Assembly (NCBI RefSeq): GCF_018155095.1
Contig: NZ_NAAI01000005.1
Location: forward strand, 1-64,000
DNA length: 64,000 bases
DNA from: Bartonella queenslandensis
GTDB lineage: Bacteria; Pseudomonadota; Alphaproteobacteria; Rhizobiales; Rhizobiaceae
Direction of reading: 5' to 3'
The position numbers were made by a program, and so were the translations under genes. Shown piece after piece: positions 41,401-49,433 of this stretch. Positions within the stretch are counted from its first letter, which is position 1. Each line of letters starts with the position of its first letter. Below the pieces are notes generated by a model. The model worked only from the letters and a program-made list of their open reading frames with translations, was not told the origin of the DNA and did no database searches.

Positions 41401-41793
41401 TATTTGTTTTAATGCCAATGATAAAGGGCGAATATTGGATTTTGAAACTTTCTCATATGACAATATAGAAGATTATACTATATTTGAATTATTTAATAAA
41501 TTATGTATTTATTACTATATATCTATTGTTTATAACCAACTAGATATTTTATAATGATCTGGATTTATCATCATAATTTTATAGAAAATATAAATCTGAA
41601 GTGTTTATACTTTCTAATTTCTATCAGCTTTTTAATATAAGTTAAATAGTATCTAAAAATTATATATTGTAATATTATATTTTTATAAGTATAAATTATA
41701 TTATATACTTTGTTATATATTTTTCTTGTTTTTTAATACTTTATGATTTTTATAGTTCATTTTGGGTATTTTAAATAAAAAAAGGAGAAAAAA
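41401..41793. other. AT-rich spacer before the third small exported gene
   Basis: About 390 bases, extremely AT-rich with many TATA-like words, no ORF. It probably carries the promoter of the gene at 41794, whose ribosome-binding site is AAAGGAG. Confidence 0.5.
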
Positions 41794-42153
41794 ATGTTTA
41801 AAAGTGCTCGATTGTGTGTTTTAATAGCAGTTCTTTTTTTTTCACAAATTCTTGAGGTTTATGCAAATTTTAGGAGAGGTAGCTTTCCAGAGGAAGTTTT
41901 CATTATGATGGTGGCTCAGGAGAAAAAACCTCTTGTTTCGGTGAAAAACAAACGTTTTATTGCTATCTCAGGGAAAACTCCTAGAGGTAAGGAGAGTGCT
42001 ATCATCGGACCAATAATCAAAGATACTATTTTTACTGTATATTTTTTTTTCATTGGAAAGCTTGTCGTTAAGGCAGTTGGAGTCTTTAAAAATTGGGTTG
42101 TAGATACATTTTCTCATACTTTTGAAAACTGGCGAGATTCGTATTATCATTAA
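41794..42153 (+). CDS. Small exported protein, divergent relative of the pair near divK
   Basis: 119 residues of unknown function. The signal region (CVLIAVLFFSQILEVYANF) resembles that of the proteins at 28640 and 29997 (AVAIFFSQxLGANAD), and the length is the same. The rest has diverged; a hydrophobic helix lies about 73-95 (IKDTIFTVYFFFIGKLVVKAV). AAAGGAGAAAAAA gives an excellent ribosome-binding site. I treat it as a family member with moderate confidence. Confidence 0.65.
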   Translation: MFKSARLCVLIAVLFFSQILEVYANFRRGSFPEEVFIMMVAQEKKPLVSVKNKRFIAISGKTPRGKESAIIGPIIKDTIFTVYFFFIGKLVVKAVGVFKNWVVDTFSHTFENWRDSYYH

Positions 42154-42605
42154 TTAAGCTATTCAATGGGCATAAAAGTTTTTTTTATGGGCTAAAGAGA
42201 GTTTGCTTAAAGTAACAAAAATTAATTGTACGCATCGTTAATGCATTTGTTATGAATTTTTAGGCTTCTATTTCGGTGTACTGAAATGGAAGCTTAAGAG
42301 TTTAGACTACATTTAGGTTAATTTTCTCTGTAAAAACTATAGAACACGCAACGAATTAAATGACAATTGTAAAAAAATCATTATCACTTTGTATTTAAAT
42401 AAAGTAATACCACATTGCAGGCTATAAAAGCTGAATAATTTGCAATAAGAGTGTTTTTTCATTGTTTAGAGCAAAGTGTTCGACTGGCTGTTGTTCAATG
42501 TTGTTTGAAATATATTTGTGAAAGAAACATGAGGCTTTATTTATCATAAAGCTGTTATCGTGGTGTGGATTGTCAGCATTTCAAAAAGAAAAAGTAAGGA
42601 AAGAA
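42154..42605. other. Spacer before permease gene, with one inverted repeat
   Basis: About 450 bases without a gene. The inverted repeat GGCTTCTATTTC (from 42263) with GAAATGGAAGCTT (to 42295) may be a terminator for the small exported gene, though no T run follows. Confidence 0.45.
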
Positions 42606-43994
42606 ATGGCAATAAATGAACTAAAACGAGGGATGAGTAAGCGCCAAGTTATTTTTTTAGCTCTTGGCTCTGCTATTGGAACCGGTCTTTTTTATGGGTC
42701 TGCACAGGCAATTAAGCTTGCGGGTCCTAGTGTTTTGATTGCCTATTGTATTGCTGGTTTAGCTATTTTTATGGTGATGCGGGCTCTAGGAGAGATGATA
42801 CTTCATAATCCATTGCCTGGTTCTTTTGCTCGTTATGCGGCAAATTACATATCACCATTAGCAGGTTTTTTAACGGGATGGACATATGTATTTGAGATGA
42901 TTCTTGTTGGTTTGGCTGATATTACAGCTTTTGCGACTTATATGGGTTTTTGGTATCCTGATGTTGCTCCTTGGGTATGGGCACTGAGTATTACGTTAAT
43001 CATCACAGGTATTAATTTAGCTGCTGTAGAAGTCTATGGTGAACTAGAATTTTGGCTGTCTTCTATTAAAGTTATTGCTATCATTGCTATGATTATTTTA
43101 GGAATAGCAATTATTTTTTTGGGGTGGGGTGGAAGTGTAGGTTCTTCTACTGTTACTGTTCATAATTTATGGAAGAATGGTGGTCTTTTTCCCAATGGTT
43201 GGTTTGGTTTTTTAGCTTGCTTTAGTGTTGTTGTTTTTGCTTTTGGTGGCATAGAAATCATTGGTATGGCAGTCATGGAAGTTCAAAATCCTCATCAAAC
43301 AATTTCAAAAGCTATTAATTCTACTCCAGTTCGTATTTTGCTTTTTTATGTCATGACGTTAGCTATTTTAATGTCTCTTTATCCTTGGAATGAGATTGGT
43401 CTTATGGATAGCCCTTTTGTATCCATTTTTGAAAATCTTGGGATTTCATATGCCGCAAATATTTTAAATATTGTTGTTGTTACAGCGGCTATTTCGGCAA
43501 TGAATAGTGGAATGTATGGTGCTTGTCGTATGATCCATGGTTTATCACAGGAAGGTTATGCTTTAAAAAAGTTTCAATATTTATCAAAAAACGGTATACC
43601 AGTTTTTGTTATTTTGATGATCTTCGCTATTTTTCTTCTTGGTGCTGTCCTTAATTATTTTTATCATGAAAAGCTTTTTTTCCTTATTGCGGCAATGGCA
43701 ACATTTGCGACGGTTTTTGTTTGGATAATGATTCTACTTTCGCAAATTTTTATGCGAATTAAGATGCCTAAAGAAGAACAAAATGGCTTAAACTTTCCCA
43801 TTCCATTTTGGCCGATAGGATCAATTCTTTCTATTTTATTTATGGTTTTTATTTTTATTCTCTTATGGTACTTTGATGAGACAAGACCAGTTTTAATTGT
43901 CGGGGTTAGTTGGATTGCTTGGCTTGTTATTTGTTTTTATGCTCTTAAACTTTATAATTTTAAGCAAAAGAAACTGCAATCAAATATAGATTAG
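42606..43994 (+). CDS. Amino-acid permease, APC superfamily (AroP/ProY type)
   Basis: 462 residues from the ATG at 42606, which has TAAGGAAAG just upstream; an in-frame TTG at 42570 is less likely. About 12 hydrophobic segments are visible. The N terminus LKRGMSKRQVIFLALGSAIGTGLFYGS and the glycine-rich GSAIGTGLF are the hallmark of proton-driven amino-acid permeases of the AAT group. Proximity to hutH suggests histidine, and proline or aromatic amino acids are alternatives. Substrate cannot be fixed from sequence. Confidence 0.88.
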   Translation: MAINELKRGMSKRQVIFLALGSAIGTGLFYGSAQAIKLAGPSVLIAYCIAGLAIFMVMRALGEMILHNPLPGSFARYAANYISPLAGFLTGWTYVFEMILVGLADITAFATYMGFWYPDVAPWVWALSITLIITGINLAAVEVYGELEFWLSSIKVIAIIAMIILGIAIIFLGWGGSVGSSTVTVHNLWKNGGLFPNGWFGFLACFSVVVFAFGGIEIIGMAVMEVQNPHQTISKAINSTPVRILLFYVMTLAILMSLYPWNEIGLMDSPFVSIFENLGISYAANILNIVVVTAAISAMNSGMYGACRMIHGLSQEGYALKKFQYLSKNGIPVFVILMIFAIFLLGAVLNYFYHEKLFFLIAAMATFATVFVWIMILLSQIFMRIKMPKEEQNGLNFPIPFWPIGSILSILFMVFIFILLWYFDETRPVLIVGVSWIAWLVICFYALKLYNFKQKKLQSNID

Positions 43995-44868
43995 ATTAAA
44001 AAGAAATAGCTGATTTTTTAAGGAGAAAGAGTATTTGATTGTTGTTCTTCAAAGATTGGAATAAGTTAGATTGAAAACAATCTGCTCGTTATCATTTTTC
44101 TTTGGAATTTTTTGTGAGGCATTGTTGATGATAGCAACTCCATCATATAAACATCAGTTATTTTATGATGGTGAGCTGTGCTGCTCACAGTCATGCTATC
44201 AATATACGTGTTTCCTATTAAACATGTCTAATACTGCTAATAGATTTTAATAGATCAAGGCTGTAGAAAAAGATATTTCCCTATAATGAAATTCTGTTTC
44301 ACAAGAGAAGTTATGGTGATAATTACCTCTATTATTTGATTGAGGTTTTTTCACCGATATTCAACAGAGCTAATAAATTATTTTATAAGCTTTTTAAAAA
44401 TTGAGGTTTTAGATTTTGTTGTTTAAAAGAAATTGCTGAAGAAACGAAGGTGAAGTTCTTTATGCAATTCCTTGTAAAGAGGAGAAGGCTTTTTTGCGTC
44501 TTTTGAAAGGATATTGCGGTTATTATGGGGTAAAGAGGAGAAATCTTTTTCAAAGAGGCGGTGGTAGAAAATAGCAGATAACAGATTCATTGGGGGGATT
44601 GTATTATTGTGTTTGCAAAAGCTTTCATAAAGAAGCAGTAAGGTATCGCAATAAACCCCATAGAAGAGTCAATCTAAGAGAATGATGTGCGTGTGATCAT
44701 TTTTTCACGATTCTGTTATTGCTAAAAGGGGCAGGGAGGAAGTGTTTATAAGTATATGTTTCATTGACTGTTTTTGGTGGATTTTTGTTACAATGTTAAA
44801 TAATATCAGTACAGGGATTATTTTTATCACGAGTGGAAGAAAACAAAATGCATTGAAACATATGCTTA
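43995..44868. other. Decayed spacer with a cloverleaf-like inverted repeat
   Basis: About 870 bases with no intact gene. The region 44440-44700 has short readable stretches that I cannot assign. A nested inverted-repeat structure at 44129-44201 is listed separately. The 3' end runs into FhaB-like sequence. Confidence 0.5.
44129..44201. repeat. Nested inverted repeats able to fold as a three-way junction
   Basis: The outer stem TGATAGCA (44129-44136) pairs with TGCTATCA (44194-44201), 8 bp. Inside it CCATCATA (44140-44147) pairs with TATGATGG (44164-44171), 8 bp, and GTGAGC (44171-44176) pairs with GCTCAC (44183-44188), 6 bp. All three are perfect. It could be a structured RNA, the 3' end of the permease mRNA or a cruciform. 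Confidence 0.5.
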
Positions 44869-45607
44869 TTGCAACTGTATTTAGGCAAAAGATTATGCAA
44901 TATTATCGTTAAAAGCGTGCAAGAGAAGTATAATCAGCAAGAACAATTGTTCAAAAGTGGACTTTTCAGTCGTAAATCTTCCAAGACATCTCCATCGCAT
45001 ACCACAACGATTTTTTCCATTCTTAGTGTGATGGGTGATATTAACATAAAAAAGAAGCTACAGTTATCACTTTTTATATGATTGCAAATGTCGGCACCGG
45101 CACTGTTCATATGTCCAGTGGGAAAAACACCACATTTGCGGGGGGGTGATTTCTGGAAACCGTGTAAAGATGGGTATTGGTGGTGATTTTACCATTACCA
45201 ACCGCAGCGATATGGGACAAAGTTCCAGTAAGCAAAACTCTCTTTCTATTGGATTTTGTGCTGGAAAAACGGGTGGTGGAGGTTCAATGAATGCCTCTTT
45301 CCAAAAGGATAAACTCTCTGATGGTTATCACAGTGTTGTGGAACAATCAAGGGTTAAAACCGGTGATGGTAGCTTTGATATTACAGTGGCGGGTGCAACA
45401 ACCATGACCGGAGGGATTATCGACAGCACAGCCCCAGCAGAAAAAAACCGCCTGATCACAGGAACCATCAGCACCAGTGATATCACCAACAGTGCGCATG
45501 CTCAAGCCAGCAGCCATGGGTTTAGCCTTTCTGGAAATGACACGCTAAAAAACATTGTCAAGAATGTTTTAAATCATGGCAAAGCCCAGGATGGAGCAGA
45601 AGGATAA
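44869..45607 (+). pseudogene. FhaB/CdiA-like haemagglutinin segment, module 1 (broken)
   Basis: This encodes the late part of an FHA-like exoprotein in several frames. First comes FKSGLFSRKSSK...GDINI, then ATVITFYMIANVGTGTVH after a shift in an A6 run (45048-45053). VISGNRVKMGIGGDFTITNRSD follows after a shift in a G7 run (45140-45146). It continues to HGKAQDGAEG and a TAA at 45605. Module 2 has tyrosine (TAT) there, so the stop is a nonsense change, and the same frame continues into the toxin ORF. No signal peptide or TPS domain is present. Confidence 0.8.
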
Positions 45608-45670
45608 ACCAAATCGGCTATCAAGGATGGTACCATCATCTTAACCGGTGAAAGCAACCAGAGGGCGGCG

Positions 45671-46675
45671 ATGGGGCAAGAAGCTGGGAAAATCATTGGC
45701 TCTCTCAACCGAAATACCGCAGCAGCCCACCAAGCTGTCGCTCCGATAGACGCCATATCGCTTGAAGGAGCAGTGTATAATCGTCTAGATATGATCAATG
45801 ATTTATCAGATGAAGGATTTGATACCGTTTATCAGGGTTTTGTAAACATGTTTATCAAAGAGCATTATCTGGCTACCGTTGAGCACGATAAAGATGGTAA
45901 AGTGATCTATGCTAAAGATGAAAATGGGAAATATATGAAAAGCAGCCATGGAAACCCACAGCCGCAATATCATTATTTAACGCTTGAAGAACAACAGAAT
46001 TTACAAAAAGGTTCTGATGGCAAGGTTCATGTTTTCCTCAATGGTATTTTTACAACACCAGATGAAGCAGCCCATAATGCGGTTCAGTTGGCTGGTAACA
46101 AGAATGATCCGCATTATTTTCTGATGTTCCCTCATAGCGATTTGGTCTTTGTGGAGGGGTTTATCGCTGGGTATCAATATCTTCTGGAAGGTGGTTTGGG
46201 TGGTTTGACCAATTCGACAAAGAAGTTTCAGAATCTGTTGTATAGCCTTGGCAATACAGGATTACATATTGATGGGCATAGCCGTGGTAGTATGACAGCC
46301 GGCAATGGATCATATAATTTAGAAAAACATGGGGTCCACGGTATAGCAAAGGAAACAACGATTAATTTCTTTGGTCCAGCTTATAACACTCAAAATATGG
46401 CAAATACGTTATATATCTTAAGTGATGGCAAGCAGGATTATGTCAATTTGGAAAATCATAAATATGACTTTGTTGGTGTCAAGATTGGCAAAAATCCTTA
46501 TACCTTTGAGCAAATACCTCCTGGAAGTGATCCCTGGAAAGAAAGAGAGCAAATATTTAAGGGCTATCCCAGTGTTCATGCTTGTTATGGACATCCGAGT
46601 GATGCTTGTACATCGCTTTATGGACTACCTAATCGTACACCGATTTATTCTATTTATTCAGGAAGAAAAAAATGA
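45671..46675 (+). CDS. Predicted CDI-type C-terminal toxin with alpha/beta-hydrolase motif
   Basis: 334 codons from the ATG at 45671; the frame is continuous with the FhaB segment upstream except for the nonsense codon at 45605. The first about 60 residues (LNRNTAAAHQAVAPID) match the conserved pre-toxin region of FHA/CdiA proteins. The rest includes VHVFLNGIFTTPDEAAHNAV and HIDGHSRGSMTAGNGS. The latter is a GxSxG nucleophile elbow, with Ser204 as the candidate nucleophile. This suggests a lipase or esterase. Its stop overlaps a lipoprotein gene by 4 bases, the classic effector-immunity layout. Activity is inferred, and secretion without the FhaB N terminus is doubtful. Confidence 0.7.
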   Translation: MGQEAGKIIGSLNRNTAAAHQAVAPIDAISLEGAVYNRLDMINDLSDEGFDTVYQGFVNMFIKEHYLATVEHDKDGKVIYAKDENGKYMKSSHGNPQPQYHYLTLEEQQNLQKGSDGKVHVFLNGIFTTPDEAAHNAVQLAGNKNDPHYFLMFPHSDLVFVEGFIAGYQYLLEGGLGGLTNSTKKFQNLLYSLGNTGLHIDGHSRGSMTAGNGSYNLEKHGVHGIAKETTINFFGPAYNTQNMANTLYILSDGKQDYVNLENHKYDFVGVKIGKNPYTFEQIPPGSDPWKEREQIFKGYPSVHACYGHPSDACTSLYGLPNRTPIYSIYSGRKK

Positions 46676-47088
46676 AGCAAATATTGAAATTATTAAGCAG
46701 TCTCATTCTGTTAAATATCGCGGGATGTAACATCGACAAGCCTGCTCCAGGATACTTGAGTGTGTGGGAGAAAAATGGTGTTACTGATTTTACTGAGGTA
46801 GGAAAAGCATTGTTAGAATGTGGTATGCCAACCCCTTATGATATCGATCCAGAAAACCAACAGCAGAGTATTAATGCTAAAGCAACAACTTATGCTTGTA
46901 TGCTCCAATCAGGTTTCCGCTATAAAGATGAAGAGGTGGCAAGAGGGGGAGGGTGGTGTTATACATTTAAAGAGAAAAACCTTCCGATTTGCCAACCTGG
47001 AGCTGTTATTCCGCAGCGAAGTGTTGAAAAGCACTTAAACAGCCCTTTTTGTAAAAAGTACAAAAATAGCCGTAAATGCCAACCTTAA
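46672..47088 (+). CDS. Six-cysteine lipoprotein, predicted immunity protein 1
   Basis: 138 residues. The lipoprotein signal ends NIAGC. The mature part has the family pattern shared by all copies here: a VWEK tryptophan segment, KALLECGMP, CMLQSGF, WC, NLPICQPGAVIPQRSVEKHLNSPFC and a final CQP. Six cysteines besides the lipid-modified one are conserved, suggesting disulfides in the periplasm. The start overlaps the toxin ORF (ATGA). By analogy with lipoprotein immunity to T6SS phospholipases it may neutralise the hydrolase in the periplasm; this is inference. Confidence 0.75.
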   Translation: MKQILKLLSSLILLNIAGCNIDKPAPGYLSVWEKNGVTDFTEVGKALLECGMPTPYDIDPENQQQSINAKATTYACMLQSGFRYKDEEVARGGGWCYTFKEKNLPICQPGAVIPQRSVEKHLNSPFCKKYKNSRKCQP

Positions 47089-47165
47089 TTTTTGCTGTGG
47101 ATCATGAACACTCCCCCATTCTTATGTTCGTTTGGGATGGCGGGGGGTTCAATCAATCATCTCAA
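47089..47165 (+). repeat. Repeat downstream of lipoprotein genes, copy A
   Basis: The sequence TTTTTGCTGTGGATCATxAACACTCCCCCATxCTT with TTCGTTTGGGATGGCG follows the stop of lipoprotein copy 1. It recurs at 48509-48580 after the truncated copy. CCCCAT/GGATGG parts can pair, so it may be a terminator carried with each cassette. Confidence 0.65.
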
Positions 47166-47258
47166 CATTGTTCAGAATTGTCTTAAAAAACGGAGATAAA
47201 ATATCAATAGGCTTTAGAGTCTTCTCATCGTAAAGAAACCCATTGAAGGAGGGGAAAA

Positions 47259-47618
47259 ATGAAAAAAACTTTGAAATTATTGAGCTGCATAGCTCTCTTA
47301 AGTACAGCTGGATGTGTTAACCAACTTCCCTCACTTTCTCCAGCTTTATGGAGAAATAAAATACTTTTAGAATGTGGAGTACCAGACCTTAATAGGGTTG
47401 TGGCGCTAGATTTGAATCAATTCGCCAGTATTGAAATTTGTATGGGGCAATCAGGTTTTCGCCCTAGCTTTACAATACAAGAATGGTGTGAGAACCATAA
47501 ATCGGACAATCTTCCCATATGTCGTCCTGGTGCTGTCATGCCTCAGCGAAGTGTTGAGAAACGTTTAAATAGTCCTTATTGTAAAAGACATAAAAACGCA
47601 CTTGAATGCAAACCTTAA
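47259..47618 (+). CDS. Six-cysteine lipoprotein, copy 2
   Basis: 119 residues. The lipobox is LLSTAGC. It keeps LLECGVP, CMGQSGF, WCENH, NLPICRPGAVMPQRSVEKRLNSPYC and ECKP. It is shorter than copy 1 in the variable middle, where immunity proteins usually differ. GAAGGAGGGG is a strong ribosome-binding site, so it can be translated on its own. No toxin gene precedes it, and its last codons abut the second FhaB segment. Confidence 0.75.
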   Translation: MKKTLKLLSCIALLSTAGCVNQLPSLSPALWRNKILLECGVPDLNRVVALDLNQFASIEICMGQSGFRPSFTIQEWCENHKSDNLPICRPGAVMPQRSVEKRLNSPYCKRHKNALECKP

Positions 47619-48376
47619 CAACACAAAACCATTCGCAAAATATTTCTGTAAATGTTGGATACAGCTATGGGAGTGGCGGTTCAGGATGGATGGGCAATGC
47701 TTCTTTTGGAAAAGGAAAGGGTTCCAGTGAACAGGTTCAACACAAGAACAGCCATATTATTGGTACCGACACTGTTCATACCAACAGTGGAGGAGACACC
47801 ACATTGGCTGGGGCTGTGGTTTCTAGAAACCATGTAGAGATGGGTATTGGTGGTGATTTTATCATTACCAGCCGCAGTGATACGGGATAAAGTTCCAGCA
47901 AGCAAAACTCTCTTTCTATCGGCTTTAATGGTGGAAAAAAGGATGATGCAGCGACAATCAATATTTCCTTTAACAAGGATAAATCCTCTAGCGATTATCA
48001 CAGTGTTGTGGAGAAATTAGGGGTTAAAACTGGTGATGGCGGCTTTGATATTACAGTGGTGGGTGCAACAAGCATGACTGGAGGCCTTATTGATAGCAGT
48101 GCATCGGCAGAAAAAAACGCTTGATCACAGGAACCATCAGCACCAGTGATATCACCAACAGTGCGCATGCTCAAGCCAGTAGCTATGGGTTTAGCCTTTC
48201 TGCGGCTGGTCCCATGATCCGAGGCAAATATGGTGTTGCAAAAAACATTGTTAAAAATATCTTAGATCATGCAAAAGCCAAAGATTCATAGGAAGGTTAT
48301 ACAAAATCTGCCATCAGCGATAGCACCATTGTGCTGACAAATGAAGCGGGGCAAAAGGCATTGACAGAGCAAGATG
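47606..48376 (+). pseudogene. FhaB/CdiA-like haemagglutinin segment, module 2 (broken)
   Basis: Reads NISVNVGYSYGSGGSGWMGNASFGKG, then VEMGIGGDFIITSRSDTG and a TAA at 47888 where module 1 has CAA. It continues in frame with SSSKQNSLSIGF. A base is missing near 48118 (AAAAAACGC against AAAAAACCGC in module 1), then LITGTISTSDITNSAHAQASS follows, then a TAG at 48289, then GYTKSAISDSTIVLTNEAGQKAL. Some 80-base blocks are almost identical to module 1. It ends abruptly at a lipoprotein fragment. Confidence 0.8.
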
Positions 48377-48508
48377 TGTGGAAACCATAAAGCCGAAAAC
48401 CTTCCGATTTGTCGTCCAGGCGCTGTTATTCCGAAGCGAAGTGTTGAAAAGCGCTTAAACAGCCCGTTTTGTAAAAAATATAAAAACGCGGATGAATGCC
48501 AACCTTAA
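48377..48508 (+). pseudogene. Six-cysteine lipoprotein, 3' fragment
   Basis: 44 codons equal to the C-terminal third of the lipoprotein family: CGNHKAENLPICRPGAVIPK, then RSVEKRLNSPFC and DECQP. There is no signal peptide or start. It is fused to FhaB module 2 within a few bases of 48375, which implies a deletion that removed a toxin gene and the 5' end of its lipoprotein gene. Confidence 0.8.
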
Positions 48509-48580
48509 TTTTTGCTGTGGATCATCAACACTCCCCCATCCTTTTTTCGTTTGGGATGGCGCGATTGTTCCCTCAACTAA
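48509..48580 (+). repeat. Repeat downstream of lipoprotein genes, copy B
   Basis: Nearly identical to copy A (47089) over about 55 bases. CCATCC and GGATGG form a perfect 6-bp stem here. It shows that whole cassettes, including their 3' flanks, were duplicated. Confidence 0.65.
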
Positions 48581-48874
48581 TTATTTTAACGCTATTTATC
48601 TATGGGGTCTAAAAATGTAGGCGCGACAATTTATAAAAATATCTATTTCAATTATAATCAAAATATTGAGAATAATTATCAGCATAACATTGATAGAATA
48701 TAATTTTAGTAGTAATTCCACTGTGTTTTTGATATAATACGAGATAGGCATCATCATAAAGATAAATGATAATAAAGATTGATAATGTCCATCATTGTTT
48801 TGGAAATGAAAAAGCAGCATGTACAATAATTTATAGATTGTTTCGTAATATCAAAATTATTCAAGGATAGGAAA
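48581..48874. other. AT-rich spacer before lipoprotein copy 4
   Basis: About 290 bases without a supported gene, probably holding the promoter for the lipoprotein at 48875, whose ribosome-binding site is AAGGATAGG. Confidence 0.45.
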
Positions 48875-49276
48875 ATGAAGCAGATTTTAAAATTATTAAG
48901 CGGAATAGCCCTGTTTGTTATGGTTGGATGTGACCTAGAACAGCCTTCTCGAACAGCTGTAGATATGTGGGAAAAGTCTGGTGAGGATCAACTTGAGGTC
49001 AAAAAAGCTCTGTTGGAATGCGGAATGCAGCATCTTGATGGCCGTCTTGATGCAGAAAAAAATACAGATGAGAAATTCAATGAAGAGGAGTCTGTGAATG
49101 CATGCATGATACAAGCAGGTTTTCAGGATAAATTGGGAAGGGTGAAGTGGTGTGAGAAATATGAAAATCTTCCAATTTGTCAGCCTGATGCTGTTATTCC
49201 TCAGCGAAGTGTAGAGAGACGCTTGAATAGTCCTCATTGTGAAGAGCATAAAGAACAACCTGAATGTCAGCCTTAG
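48875..49276 (+). CDS. Six-cysteine lipoprotein, copy 4
   Basis: 133 residues. The lipobox is VMVGC. Conserved elements are MWEKSGEDQLEVKKALLECGM, CMIQAGF, WCEKYENLPICQPDAVIPQ, RSVERRLNSPHC and ECQP. The middle is acidic and differs from copies 1 and 2. It is intact with no adjacent intact toxin, so it is an orphan immunity candidate. Confidence 0.75.
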   Translation: MKQILKLLSGIALFVMVGCDLEQPSRTAVDMWEKSGEDQLEVKKALLECGMQHLDGRLDAEKNTDEKFNEEESVNACMIQAGFQDKLGRVKWCEKYENLPICQPDAVIPQRSVERRLNSPHCEEHKEQPECQP

Positions 49277-49433
49277 GTATTGAAGCTGCTGTAATCAAAA
49301 ATCCTTACATTCTTGTTTTTACACGGGGGGAGTTGTTTCTTCAATTCTATATTCTAAAAAGAATCATCTTGCGTGTGAGCGAGTATGAGCGAACTTATCA
49401 GTCTTTTTATCGTAAATATTGAAGGAGGAGGAA

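Noticed and set aside
41401-41793. Possible replication origin or DnaA region because of extreme AT content
   Set aside because: No DnaA boxes or flanking origin genes; the AT-richness is shared with other spacers in this genome.
48596-48826. 76-codon minus-strand frame between lipoprotein copies
   Set aside because: Very AT-rich composition, with no ribosome-binding site or recognisable family.
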